DNA of 64,000 bases. Origin: Lepisosteus oculatus (taxonomy: Eukaryota > Chordata > Actinopteri > Semionotiformes > Lepisosteidae). This document shows positions 1 through 13,800 of this stretch, piece after piece (the first letter of the stretch is position 1; each line of letters opens with the position of its first letter). Made by a program: the position numbers and the translations under genes. The notes beneath the pieces are model-generated. The model was not told the origin of the DNA, searched no databases, and saw nothing but the letters and a program-made list of their open reading frames with translations. The stretch covers positions 1,376,501 to 1,440,500 of the forward strand of contig NC_090697.1 of assembly GCF_040954835.1 (NCBI RefSeq), given 5' to 3'.

Positions 1-1754
1 GGTCAGTGATCTTAAACTTTCCCCTAAAAGAGTCTAGATGACAGTAAAGATGTGCAAACACATTTCAAGCAATTATACTTTGAACAACTCACATTGGACA
101 TCATTCAAAATCATACTGCAGTCAGAATCAAAGATCAGGATAAAGACATTATCCTTTCTCTCTGCTAAAAACAGTTCATTCCTCAAAATAATAATTACTG
201 TAAGAATACTTTTACTGAAACTATCCTTTTAAATATATAGCACATAGGCAGCACTTTAATACAGTGTGGCGCAAAAAAATCTGGATGCACATACATCTGG
301 CTTTCCGACAAGCGTATTCTGGTGAGATGTTCCAATTTTTTCCAACAGATGTGTACAAATACTGTACACCAGGAGACAGAACTGCATCGTCTGACCTGAC
401 CTCTCCAAAACTATTTATTTTTCAGCTTCAGCAACAGTATATTTTTCTCCCCTCAGATGGATCAAGAGTTCTAAAATGATGTGAATAAAGAGTACCAAGT
501 AATTTAGTGATTAAATTTTAGATTTTCTTAATTATTATACTATAACTAGTACTTAAAAATATGAATAACATTTTTAAATGATTTATAAATCGGTCATGAA
601 ATTGACATTTAAAAACATACTGGAGATTAAATAACACATATTTCCACATTCTAAAGTTCCTATTAACTTTAAAATGGATGAGATGAGCTGGCCCTTTCAT
701 CACAAAGGGACAGCTTTGCCCAATCAAAAACAGTAGACAGAAATGGCTCAGAAAAGCCCACAAAGATCAGCATACAGAATCTGGGTAAAAAGCACAGAGC
801 TCAGTTCAACTGTAGGAAAAAACTAAAGTAAAGGTGGAAGATGGATATGCAATACCTTGCAAAAGTATCCACCCCATCCAATTGATGTCCCATTTTTTTG
901 AATTACAAATGGTGCATACACATGAAACTGTGAAGGACTTGTATCCCATCCAGGGTGCATTGTCTTAATTAAGTTGTTACATTTGTTCATTCTTTTTAGT
1001 ATTTTAGATTCAGTAGATAGAGATAAACAAGGTCAAATAATTAGAAAAGCAAAATATCTGACACAATTACCCCTTTTGTGCTGTAGTGATTTGTAAACAG
1101 TAAGCATTTCTCTTAAAAATAAGACTTTTTAATTGGTCCATTTTGCATATTACAAGGCAAAAGTCTCCCTTGAGGTACCAGAGATCAGCTCTTTGATCTA
1201 ATTATTATATTCTGTGTTAAAGACTGTAGTAGTTAGTTTGCATTTAATTCAAACATAAACAGTCTCTTTTTCAGACAAGAAAATAAGTTTGTTAATTATA
1301 ACACTGAGTTAATTCATCACGTTGTTGAAACATTAACAAATAATTATTCACTATAATTCCCATTGTTCTGAAATTAACAGACACAAAATACGCAAATAAA
1401 TGGAACAACATAGATCTACTTCTTGTTAAATACACAAGCACTTTCTTTTTCCAGTTCTGATACAATAATAGCATTAATAGTTTTCTGACACCCTGCCAAT
1501 ACAATAGCTTCCAAGTTCTATAAATATTGATCTTAATATAAAAAGCTCTTACGCTGACAAACAAATTGCAGCAATATGTGGAATCATTATCTTTAATTAT
1601 GAAAATGCTTTAACTTATGCTTATGTAAAATTTCTATAGACATAGCAATTATCATCTTATGCCAGATAAGGATTTCATTAAGGGATTACGCATGTTTCTT
1701 AATTGCAATATGTTTTCATTGATAGATACTTTTAATTAAAAAAAAGTTTAACTA
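1..1754. other. No gene seen; intron of tbc1d32
   Basis: AT-rich DNA with only short shadow ORFs. A lone degraded Tc1-type end (ccttgcaaaagtatccaccc) lies near 856. The rest is featureless to me. Confidence 0.5.
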
Positions 1755-2008
1755 GATGGCACAGTGGTTGGCATTGCTGCTTTGCAGTGCTGGGGTCTGT
1801 TATCAATACTTTCCCTGGAGTGCTGTGTGGAGTTTATGTTCTCCCTGTATTTGTGTGGGGTCTGGGAACAATTAGCCTTGAGGTGTGTGTGCACCCTGTG
1901 ATTGACCAGTGTCCCGTACGGGATGGATCCTGTTACCTGCTGGGATAGGCTCCCTTTCTAATCCCTTTACCCTATAATGGACAAAGCGGTTAGAAAATGG
2001 ATGGATGT
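1755..2008 (+). repeat. tRNA-derived SINE copy
   Basis: Begins gatggcacagtggttggcat and runs through gtgtggagtttatgttctcc, a common fish SINE body, to the tail gttagaaaatggatggatg. An old, diverged copy in an intron of tbc1d32. Confidence 0.7.
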
Positions 2009-2646
2009 TTATTTCCATAAAACTGAACAAGATGAACTGCAAGAAAAGCCCATTAATGTACTATTAAGAAAGAGGTACTTTTTTTGAAGTGAGAAGAAGG
2101 CTCAGCTGGAATTTTATTTTCAAAGCAGTGCTTCTGATGATTGTGATTAGTTATTTGAAAACGTTTTCCACCATACGTTTGAGCTTTAATGAAAAAATAA
2201 TATGTGAAACTCAAATAGCACACTAGATTCAATCGATACACAAGAGATATATCTGAAAACAAAAATACTACAATAATGTTTTTGGTGGTGCAGAAAAATG
2301 TTATGACCTTCACATCTCCAAGGAGCTTTTTTATTCCATCCAAGCAGCAACTTTTCCCTCTGCTGAGTGATGCACTAAACTTTCTATTGGCCCATGGGAG
2401 CTGTGCATTACTTATTTCAAAGTAGATAACACCATATTTAATTGGAAAATGAGTCAATTAAACCCACAAACAGCAGATCCCTTTTAATACAAAGACTCTT
2501 CAATACATGGAAACACCATTTAGAAAGTATAGAGAATTAAAAAAACTATTTTGATATAACCATTGACTTAATATAAGTGCAAATTAAAAGTGTTTTTCGA
2601 CAGATCCAGTTCTCACATTGTGTGACGGTCATAGTGATTTCATCCA

Positions 2647-3250
2647 TAATAATAATAATTGTTTACACTTATATAGTGCTTTTCTGGACACTCCACTCAA
2701 AGTGCTTTACAGGTAACACCTCAATTTCCCTTCGGGATCACTAAAGTCTTAACTAATGGGGACTCCCCTCCACCACCACCAATGTGCAGCCCCACCTGGA
2801 TGATGCGAAGGCAGCCATAGAGCGCCAGAACGCTCACCACAGCGTGGGGAGGAGAACAGAGTAATCAAGCCAATTCAAGATGGGGATTATTAGGAGGCAA
2901 TAATTGGTAAGGGCCAATGGGAAATTTGGCCAGGATGCCGGGGTTACACCCCTATTCTTTTCAAGAAACGCCCAGGGATTTTTAATGACCACAGAGAGGC
3001 AGTACCTTGGTTTTACATCTCATCCAAAGGACGATGCTTTTTTACAGTATAGTGTCCCTGTCACTATACTGGGGCATTAGGACCCACATGGCCCGCAGGG
3101 TGAGCGCCCCCTGCTGGCCCCACTGACACCTCTTCCAGCTGCAGCCTTAGTTTTTCCCAGGAGGTCTCTCATCCAAGTACTGACCAGGCTCACACCTGCT
3201 GAGCTACAGTGTGTTGCCAGTTGTGAGTTGCAGGGTGATATGGCATCTGC
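2647..3250 (-). repeat. 5S rRNA-derived SINE (SINE3 type), copy 1
   Basis: Read on the minus strand, the head has the 5S-like blocks GCAGGTGTGAGCCTGGTCAG and TACTTGGATGAGAGACCTCC, followed by a body shared with the copies at 55134 and 60799, and a (ATT)n tail at the 2647 end. Confidence 0.75.
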
Positions 3251-4735
3251 ACATTTCCCATCACTGGTAGCTGTTGTTTTGACATTTTAAATCCCCCAAC
3301 CCTGCACTTTTTTGTTATATCTCATTTGTATTGTGAGATATTTATTCATCATCAGATAATGAAATTAATTCAATGCAGCCTAGTTAAACCCTTTCTACAT
3401 TACTGTGTGTCAAATGTGCAAAGTTGATAATTTCTACTAGATGATGAAATAATGTCATCCACAACATTTTAATAAAAGCTACATAATTTTATGAAGAATG
3501 TAGCCATTCTTCACTGGTTGACATAAGCAAAGGGTTTTTCAGCACAGCAGTATTTTTCAAAATTCAAAACAGACTAAAATGTCACAGGGCATTTTTATCT
3601 GACAATAAACATATTTTCTTACTATACAGTCTATGAACCAAACATGCCATTGTGACAGAAACACTGACACCAAATTTTGTGATATTTTCACTTATTGTGG
3701 TGGATGTCATACCTTAAGGTGATCACATTATATTTAAAGTTTGCTATATCCTAAAAAAATACATTCCATTCCATTAAAGGAAAAATAATGATAGAATGCA
3801 CCATACTACAAATTTGTAAGCATGTCCCATTTGAACATCTATTGAGTAAATTAGGAAAAAAAAAACTACATGCACCAGATGAATACATATTCTGACATTT
3901 ACTGTATTTAGTTTTTAAAATTTGCCACTATTTTTATTCAAACTGAGCAACTACACTGCATGTTAGATATGCTTTTCCTGTTTTAGAGCTTCATTTTTTG
4001 TCTGCTGACTAACAGAAAATTAAAATTATCTCATAAACAGATTTAATGTATAATGACAATGATAATGATTAAAAGGCTGCAATCAGAAAAGGTTGTAATT
4101 GCAGCGACCTGCCACTAGAGGCTGCTACATGGCCTCTACTGTTTGTCAGTCGTCACACTACAGGGTAAGTTGGTAATTATGTGGTCAATTTAAATGGAAA
4201 AGGAATTGCACATTCTACCACGGGTGTTAGTAGGTCTGTGTTTGGTATAAAAAGGGCATGCAACTGCTGGTGTTGTTAGGTGCTTTTTTTAACCTGATTT
4301 TGTGTTGGTATTTATGTACAGAAAAGTCATAAACTTTCACTGTCATCATGAGCTTTTGTCAATGCAGACATAGGGACTGATCTGGTAGGGTTAGGATCTA
4401 TTACAGTTGGCTTTGGAGAAAATGCATTAGCGCTTATTTAATTATTCCTGTTCGTGCACCACAGCATAACATCAACCCTTAGATTATTAAAAGAACAAAC
4501 ATATATCTTAAATAACAACTAAAATTACTCAACAGAATTTACAAAGTATGCAATTTTCTTGTCAACCAATTATTTAAATACAATTACTACAGACAGCTAA
4601 TCAAGACAAACCGAACATTATAAGGATTTAAAAACAGAGTGAAATTATAGCAGGTGGATCAGTCGTGCCTTAAATAATCAGTCGATTATCTTAAACTTCC
4701 AGCTCACTCATTCTGAGAGTGAATTAGTATCTTAC
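3251..4735. other. No gene seen; intron of tbc1d32
   Basis: AT-rich intron sequence without a convincing exon, repeat or structured element. Confidence 0.45.
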
Positions 4736-4824
4736 CTGAGGCCAAATGTGTGTGATTGCTCAAAGTTGAACAATGAGTGTATTTTAGCCTCTGAATTAAT
4801 TATTATCAGTCTGTCAATTAAGTC
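4736..4824 (-). CDS. tbc1d32: tbc1d32 coding exon 22 (last one visible)
   Basis: Acceptor ccttttacag, then [20 protein letters not shown] and EQSHTFGL plus 2 nt, donor GTAAGA. I searched 1-4735 for the next exon (expected Leu- and Cys-rich) and did not find it, so the gene continues off the left edge. Confidence 0.88.
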
Positions 4825-7800
4825 CTGTAAAAGGAAAAAAAGGAAAATTAAACCATATTACAACTGGATGCATCACTAAAATATATATAAAGCAGCAATT
4901 TTCTTCCATGATTTGAGAGCACTGCTTCACATGGTAGGTTAAAGTATGAAAAACGTTTTAAGCATGCATATGGTCATATTTTTGTAAAAATGTATGTAAT
5001 AAACGAAACCCAACACTTGGCAAGTCTTTACAATAGAACACACAAAACCATTTTAATCACTGCACAATTCTGATAACAAATAACAAGGTCTAATGGCTTT
5101 ACATCATATTCCAATACAGGCAAAAACATGAGGCCCAGGCAGTAAGCCACAGATTACTAACTGTATACTTTTAAAGCAGACGTGCAATCCAGAAATATAC
5201 AAAATGTAAAATATTCCATAAAATATCATTACAATTATACTGGAGTAACAATTGTCTAATGTTGCCCTCATGTGGCACAACCTACATGTACAGTTGAAGA
5301 AATACAATTACACTATTGAAAGATTATTTTTTATTGCTTTAAATATTTATCTTTCTCCTGTCAATATTTATTTTAAATTATTAAGATTTAATAATTCTAT
5401 TTAGTATATTTAATATTAGTCTTAAAAATGTCAAGTATGCAATCTTAAAAAAATGTGTAAGTGTAAAACAAGATGTTATATGTTATCAAACTTCACTACA
5501 GAATGCAAAATCGGATATTAAACAGTTATTAAGTGCTAAAAATGTTTATTTTTATTGTAAACCTTCAGTCCAAAGATAAATCACAAGAAGGTAACACATT
5601 TTTATAATACAAATCGGGGGGTGATTTTTGTTTAATCAATCTGTATTTCTGAATAAATGCATATAAATTTATTACATTACAAAATCAAAATGTAACCATA
5701 AATTCAAATGTGTTAAAACTTAAAAAAGTCACATTTCACTTAATCAGTGTATGAAGTCATGATGACGTGATAACTCTCCCTCTATTATAACACTAATTCT
5801 GATGTTACATTTATAAGGATAAAAAAACTTCATAAATAAAAAGAGGCTATATAATTGTATAAACAAGAAAATTGAATTTAATTCAATACAGTGAATATCA
5901 ACAAATAAGCCCTAAATTAATTCTGACCTTTCTATCCGTGCAATATGTTCCCTTACCTATACTACATTTCTTCCAACACTGATGCTCTCTGAAGCTTGAG
6001 ATGAGCTTTATCCCTCAGTATGACTTTAGTGAGCAGATGTAATCTATACATGTCACTGACTGATCATTTGTCGCTGCCAGTATTTCATGCATAAAAAGCA
6101 TAGGACTTAAAAAATAACTAACTGTAAATAAAAAAAAAACAATTTAACTATAAATTTATACCTACTATAATTTAAATTTTTGTAGAGAAAACAATAGATG
6201 AACAAATGTAAACTACTTATCTACAAAAATAACCATAAAAGCATTTACTATTCCATGCAACTCACAATGATGGAGGTGGGCATCTCTCGCAGGGGGTATT
6301 CGGGCTTGTTTGGAAGCTCCTGCTTAACAAGTAGCTCGTATACAGCAGAGTAAGAAGACAGCAGATTGACCAGAGCAAGAAATGACTGGGGATGAAGAAG
6401 AATTCACAATATGAATATTTTATTTACTTGGAAGAACTACTGTACTTTCTATTGATTTTAGTCTTTCAAAAACAAAATCAATAAGAATAACAAAACACTA
6501 CAACGCTGTCCCTGACTCTCTGCATTTCTCAGAAAAGGACCCCTAAAGTAAAAATCAGACAAGCTACAACGAGCGCCGTGTAATGAGGATGTGACAGTGC
6601 TAAGCGCAGCACTCTAGAGTGTAATCCCAGGTACCACGGAGCAGCAGAGAGCTCCACACACATCATGGCAGGCCCGCACCCAGTCATGCTAAGGGTTGGT
6701 TTTTATCAGGAAAATCACCTACACCTTTCAAGAACTTCGGAATGCATTCTGGCACGGTTTTCTTTGAAAGCAAGCTTTTATCATCACACAAAATTATACC
6801 TTACAAGTGTTTGCAGGAGCAGTTCTGGTGTTTGATGCCAATGTATATGCACGTCATTTGACAGAGTCTGAATTTTATCCACTCCAATTTAATGAAATTT
6901 AATAAAACACATCTAGTACCCTGAGCAGTATGCTGCAGGTCAACTGTGGTTTACCAATTAAAGTACACATGTATTATTTAGTTTTTTAAATAATTACTTG
7001 TTATATTTGTATAAACGCCTCTTCTCTCTTCCCTCTGACTAGAGATGAGCTTGTTTGGGCTTGTTTTGAAAGACAGTGCTACTTCATCTGTTTCAAATCA
7101 GATGAAGCAACACTGTGTTTTTTACACAAATAAATATATTACAAACTCATATTATTTTATGAATACCAAAAAATAATGCTTGGTTTGGAAGAAAGGGAAT
7201 ACTGAAAATATGTTCAAATACAGACTGAATGTATTCGTATTCACTAGAACATGCATAATACGTTGTTAATATAGACAAAAAACTAGATAATGCACTGAGA
7301 TTGAAATTCTTGAAATGTACTGTTTTGTATGAAAGAAGAAGAAAAAATATCCTCCAAATCCCAAAATCATCTCTGGGCTGGTTCTCTGCCACAGCAGTTA
7401 TACACAGACATAAAAAGAAATCTCCTGCAACCTACAATGAGTCTCTTGATTGAAACCACATCAACACTCAGTACTTCTTGTACCTTTTGACAGCTTCTAT
7501 CAATAGGATCCATTGGAGTGGATTTTGGATGAATCATCCTCACCTCATCTCTTCCACATTCAAGAACAGACCATAATTCCAAAACAATTGCTTGGACAAA
7601 CCCTGGCACGAAAGAACAAATACAAGATAAATTACTACTACATAGTATTTATAAAACATATGATTTAGCAATTACAAAAACAAACTAAGGTTTTTACTTA
7701 CTTTTAGTCCTTTCTTTTTGTTTTTGCCATGAATGTGTGAAGCACGCTATATATACAGTATATAACAATTATTAATTGCCACATCAACAAATGCAAAGAG

Positions 7801-10800
7801 TGTTACTTCAAGCATTCCGACTGCAGTTTATAGATCAACAAAATGTGAAAAAATATGCAAGGGTTTGAATACTTGTTGATTTTTTTTAATTTACTGTATG
7901 TGTTACAAAATGGCACATTGTCCCATTGTCTATTGTTCATCTGCATATTTACATGCAGTCAGAAACTGAAGTAACATTTTACTGATAGAGAAAGAAATAT
8001 AGATAGGTTGAAAAGCATTGTGTTCATTCCTAAATATTTTTTTGAAAACTGTAACAAAATACAAGCAAAAGCCAATTAGCAAAACTTGATTTCATATATT
8101 CCTGGGGTTCCAAAAATAAATGTAAATTTAAGTTCATTGAATGGATCTGAGTACTTAAAATACAAGTGGCACTTATAAAAGTGACACTTCTGCATCAGGT
8201 ACAAATAACCAATATTTATTTTCTAATTTAATTAACTAAAACATCTCTTGAAGAATGCTTTGTGACATAATTACAAATATCACTCTCAAGAAATGACAAA
8301 ATATAAAAAACAGCAAATACCATAACAATGGTACACAAAGTGAAGAGAAATCTTCTTGCTGAAGGATCTATGTAAGACATGAACAATGTCTTTTTTTCTC
8401 GCTATGAGAGACGTTTTTAGTAACAACCCTGCTTCCAGCAACGATGTATAAATATAACACTTGTGATCAGCAAGCAAGAGCAAGTAAACTTCTAAACACT
8501 CAGGTTTAATTTACCAATAAGTCACAGATATGTCTTTTGCCAGTCAAACTTCTTGCAGCTACAGTACTTTATACAGAGTATATTATATATATTACAAGGA
8601 ACACCCTTCAGGGTTGTCATGTTGTTTATGATCAAACATCTGCTATGAGTTATGGGAATATGAATAATAAGTGACTTTGGTTGTTTCACAATGTTAGTGA
8701 AATGCAAGTTGAATATTTCTGTTCTGCTTTCTAGCATTGTGAAATTGAAAGAGCTAATTAAAATTCACATTCCGAAAACTCACAGAGAGTGCTAGCTCCC
8801 AATATGCACCAAAAACCTGAAAGGTGTTCCAAAATGTAATGTAAAAAACATCAATTTCTAATGCAACTATGCCACATGAATCAACCCTAATTAGGGACAA
8901 ATGGATGTCCATAGCTGAGAACCTTGATTTTATATATTGTATATAAACTACTTGACTGAGGAACCTCAAGGAAAGGTGTTTTCATTCTGAAATCATGAGA
9001 ATCACTATCTAATCACTGTCTCTTATCAGTCTGTTAAGATAGTTCTGCTTTCTAATGTTATCTTAAAAGTGTTGTGTGGGGGGGTGTCTGTATATATGCA
9101 GTATGTACTGTATTAGTTCAGGTGGGAAGCTGTGTCAGCATGCGTAGGCTGCAAAGGAACAAGTAATAGGTTTATTCCATGCTGAAAAGAGAAGAAAGAA
9201 AACACAACGTTTCGGCCATGGAGCATTCTTCATGTGTGAGGGTCACACCTGAAGACTCAGCTCACACCTGAAGAAGGCTCCACGGCCGATACGTTGTGTT
9301 TTCTTTTTTCTCTTTTCAGCATGGAATAAAACTATTACTTGTTCGTATGTACTGCATACTGCATATTCGCAGTTTCTCAAAAAGAATAAAGATAACGTTA
9401 GCTGTGGCAATTAAATTGAAATATTTACCTGAACTCCAGATTGCTGCCACTCCAGGAGCCGTTGCTGCTACTTGTGTAACCATCACTCCATAACCAAATT
9501 TCTCACATCTGCTGACCTGAAATTAAAAAAATACTGTAAACGTCATGTTTTAAGCAAGTAATCATGTAATCGCAGCAATGCCAATACAACCGTAGTAGAT
9601 GACTGTTCACATAATCGTTACATCTGAGAGAAAAAACTGCTTTGAAAAAAATCATAACTTGGTGTGTCTACCTGCATAGGATTTCCTTTAACAAATCTAT
9701 CAAATAACAACTCAAATTAGAAGTTTCAAAAAAGTCTGTATTATGGAGACTAGTGGGATACATTAGTCATGTTTACTATTTCACCTAAAACAAAGCTTCA
9801 GCCCGTTTATACGGCTTTAGAGAGCTAGACAGTTGCCAAAGAGAAAGACACCTAGTGATTTCAAAGCCAGGCAAGTTAGGTTGGCTCAGTGCTAACTGGC
9901 CTGTGATGGTTTGTAATCTTTTATGTTCTTACGATGTATGCTATTTATTTTGCATAAAGATGGATTCATTTGGTACAGAGAAGACAACAGGACTTGTGGC
10001 AGTTGTGGGGAAAAAGGGTAAGAATTCAAATGGCTTTAAAATGGTCACACAATTGTTTATTTGTTCCTTACATTTTACTGGTAATGGTCAGTAAATCATC
10101 TTATTAATTCAAATTAGTAATGAAACATTATTATGTTAGAACTCGGGGACATAACTTTCACACATATAGACAGACAGACTCTACATATGAAGAAACCAAA
10201 CTTTGTGACTGAATGTCAGCTTAATGTCCAAACATTACAGGAAGAGCTTAGTGCATTCACCTCCATTACCTAAGACAGGTTTTTTACTGGTTATTGTAAC
10301 CAAAGCATGTCTGCTGTGCAAATTGGAATATCTCCTGTAAATGGTATACCACTAGATATATACAAATGAAGTGTATTTATCCTAATTAACTCAGTAAATC
10401 AGACAAAAGCTCAAAATGCTTTTTTGTATTTCAGAGCCAGTATATTTTCCTAGGCAGATTATTGCAATCCACTTGGAAGAAAATTATTTACTATGAGTAA
10501 ACTGAAGTGGATCAATATGACTTACGAGCAGTGATTTTACTCTTAAAAAAGTATGAGGGTCTTGCCAGTGCCAAGATTCAATGAAAAAAAGTTTTGCCAG
10601 TGTCCATGGATGAATCTGTGAGTGGATACTGTAATGTTTACTGGGTTTAACAACAGAAAGATGAACTTATTATCAAAGACAACTTGGAAACCACTTGTTT
10701 TCTTAGTAATATACTAAGATACACTGTAACAAAGATAATATGTAATGACTCCCTGACTTTCTGAAAAGTAAATGTACCACTTAATATGCAATATTAAGCC

Positions 10801-13800
10801 TGCATGTGAGCTGAAAACAGAAGAAGAAACATTTCGATGAAGAAGCCTTCTGCAGGTCTGAGGGAGAAAGGAGGAGGAAGCTGACACACTTGAAGGCATC
10901 CAAAGCCATTCTGTTGCTTTTCTGTCTCCTTTTCAATGTGGAATTAAAATTTTTAAACCAATAAGCACAAGGTTCTTTACAAAGAATACAGTGCCTTGCA
11001 AAAGTATTCACCCCCCTTGGACATTTTCACATTTTATTGTGTCACAGCATGGAATACCATAAGTATTAACTCTGGGGTGGGAGGGGGGGATAATACTTAT
11101 GCATTCAATTATTTTCTGTTTTTTATTTTTTATTAATTTAGTAAAATGTCTGGATTTGTTTTTCCACTTTGACATTATAGAGTACTTTGTGTTGATGAGT
11201 GGCAAAAAGTCTCAGTTAAATACATCATTGTAACATGTTAAAATGTGAAAACGTCCAAAGGGGGTGAATACTTTTGCAAGGCACTGTACATGGTGTGAAT
11301 TAAATATTTAAGTTAAATTACCACATTGTAATTAACAAGAGCGTGTATATTACAAGCATATCAAGAATTTCAAAAATCTTTGTGTAAAAGGAGACAAGCC
11401 AATGGCCAAGAAATTAGCCCAAATAATCAGAAACAAGGAGTGAATTACAGCCAGAACAAGTTACCTGCAGCTTTTTCGTGAATCTGCTGAACATATAGGT
11501 GACGCATTCATTGATGGCTCCAGTCTGCTGAAGGAGCAGAAGCCCCTTTGGGGTTGCAGCAAAATTTAAGAGATTGTCCAGTAAAGTCTCTTCCCAGACC
11601 ATGCTAATTGAATAAATATGCAAACAATTACAACCAAATCCGCATTCATTTAGCAAATTACACATTCCAACTAGAATTCAGTCTTAAATATACATTACAA
11701 CTCTTTATACTAAAAATGCTTCATGTGTTTATTATATTTATTTTTTGGTTCAGGCTGGTGTGTTTTCCATTGTGCTGCTTTACTCACTTATTTTGTGAAT
11801 CCTGAGTAGCTGAACTTGAACAATCTCCTGGAACTGGAGTTGGAACTCTTTCTGACAAGGAAACTGTCTGAAAACGAAAGCAAATCAAATATAAGGCCAA
11901 ATATTTTACATTAACATTAAACAAGAGCTCTGATGTGTTGAAATGGTTTCACTTTAAACAAATCAAAAAGTTAAATTTCATTGTGGTCATTCTTTAACTT
12001 GGTATTCCATTTACCCTTCCCTTTCTAAACTAAGATTCTTCTTATGAACAGAGGAATACCTTAGCAGCAAAGTGAATGGAAAATATAAATTTCCCATATC
12101 AGCCGGCAATTATTGTTTTCAAAGAATCTATTTCCATCACACTGTTGAAGCTGTGACTTATATTTTCATGGTACAATCGGGTGAAACCATTCTGACAAAC
12201 CCTCAAACTTGCATCATTGCAGGCCTAGCTGATGTACTGTATGTACAGATTACTGGGAGAAAGGCAGTGGTCAGAACTGAGCCAGAATGAGCTGGAAACT
12301 CTGGGATAGAAATGGAAAGTGAGGCTGAATATTTCAATATTCAGAATTCAAAACATAATTTTTAAAAAAGTTGTAACAAAACAAAAACATTTTTAAATAT
12401 TCCAAAACAAAAAATAATTGTAAGTAATTGTTTAATATGATCCTTTTTGTTTTAAATTAAATAGTGAAATAAAAAATAGTACACTTTCATAGTACATTGT
12501 ACATAATGTACATTTTTCATAGTAAGCTGGATAAATTATTGTTTGGCAGCACGGTGGCTAGACAGATAAACCTGCTACAGCACCTTGGGAAAGCATTCAT
12601 CCCTCTCCATAATATCCCTTTTCAATGAATTACAAGCAATGTATATAAGTTTCAACTTAATATTTTATTAAGAATTGTAAAGATTGACCTGAACTATGGT
12701 ATTTTTGGAGGAGGCTGAATGTCTGCAAATCTAAAACAGAAGAAACACAAAGTAAAAGTTACTGATTGCTTAAGTACTTGGCTTCCTGAGTCAGTATTTC
12801 ATGGAAGTACTTATGCAGCAGTTACTGCTTTTATTATTTTGAATACTGTACCAGTTCTGCACTGTGCTGATATTTAGGAGGTCTGAACGAGTTGTGCACA
12901 GTCGAAAGGTACAATTCTTTCCTTTCTTCCTGGCAATATCGCTCCAGTTCAGACAAGTTCATTAGGGACAGCTGATCAACTGCAATCATCCAGCCTTCAA
13001 AAATGTTCTACTGGATTAAAGTCAAGGCTCTGACAGTGCTAGCCAAGGACATTCACCCCCTTTTCCTGTCAGACCTCTCCAGTACTCCAGGCTTTGTACT
13101 TCAGGTCATTGTCCATCTGAAATGTGAATTTTCCAACCCATTACAGATTTTTTGGGGGGACTCAAGCACGTTTTCCTTTAAGATTTTCACATACTTTGCT
13201 TACGGTCCATTTTTAATCTTATTCCTGATAACTGTCTCAGTCCCTGCTAATGAGAAACATCCCCATCATGCTGCCACCACCAGGGTAATGCTGAGCATTT
13301 ATAGAAAAAAAAACTTGACTGACCACAAAACTTTCTGGCGTGTGTCTGCAGTATATCTCTTGTGAGATTTAACACAAATATTTTTCAGTAAAGGCTTGAT
13401 TCTTGCTACTCACCCACACAGCTCAGTTTTGTGTTTGTGATCAGAATATCGTCAATGTATGAATACTGACTCCCATTTGGGAGACAGAACTTTGCAAATC
13501 TATCAGAGTCACTGTTGGCTTCACAGTGGCATTCCTAACCAGCTCTCTGCTTGCCTGGCTACTTAGTTTGGAAGGAAGGTCTGATGGGCATTCCCTTCTT
13601 AATGATGAACTTCACTAAAAGGGATATTGTAACCTTCTCCTGACCTGTGCCTCTCTGCCACTTTATCCCCGATGAGTTTCTAAAGCTCCTTGGTGTTCAT
13701 GGTTGATTTGACATATCACTATGTGAGTTGTGGCATAAAGTTCAATATCTGTCTCAGGAAACATAAAGATGCATAAACAGATGCATGTACTATGAAGTCA

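Noticed and set aside
12689-12730. Possible extra tbc1d32 exon (42 nt with a good acceptor)
   Set aside because: It lies inside the Tc1 relic shared by both arms of the inverted repeat, and exons 16 and 17 already join in phase without it.
13003-13365. Plus-strand ORF of 120 codons
   Set aside because: It is the antisense of a decayed Tc1 transposase (the [13 protein letters not shown] block is the reverse of GGGS coding).
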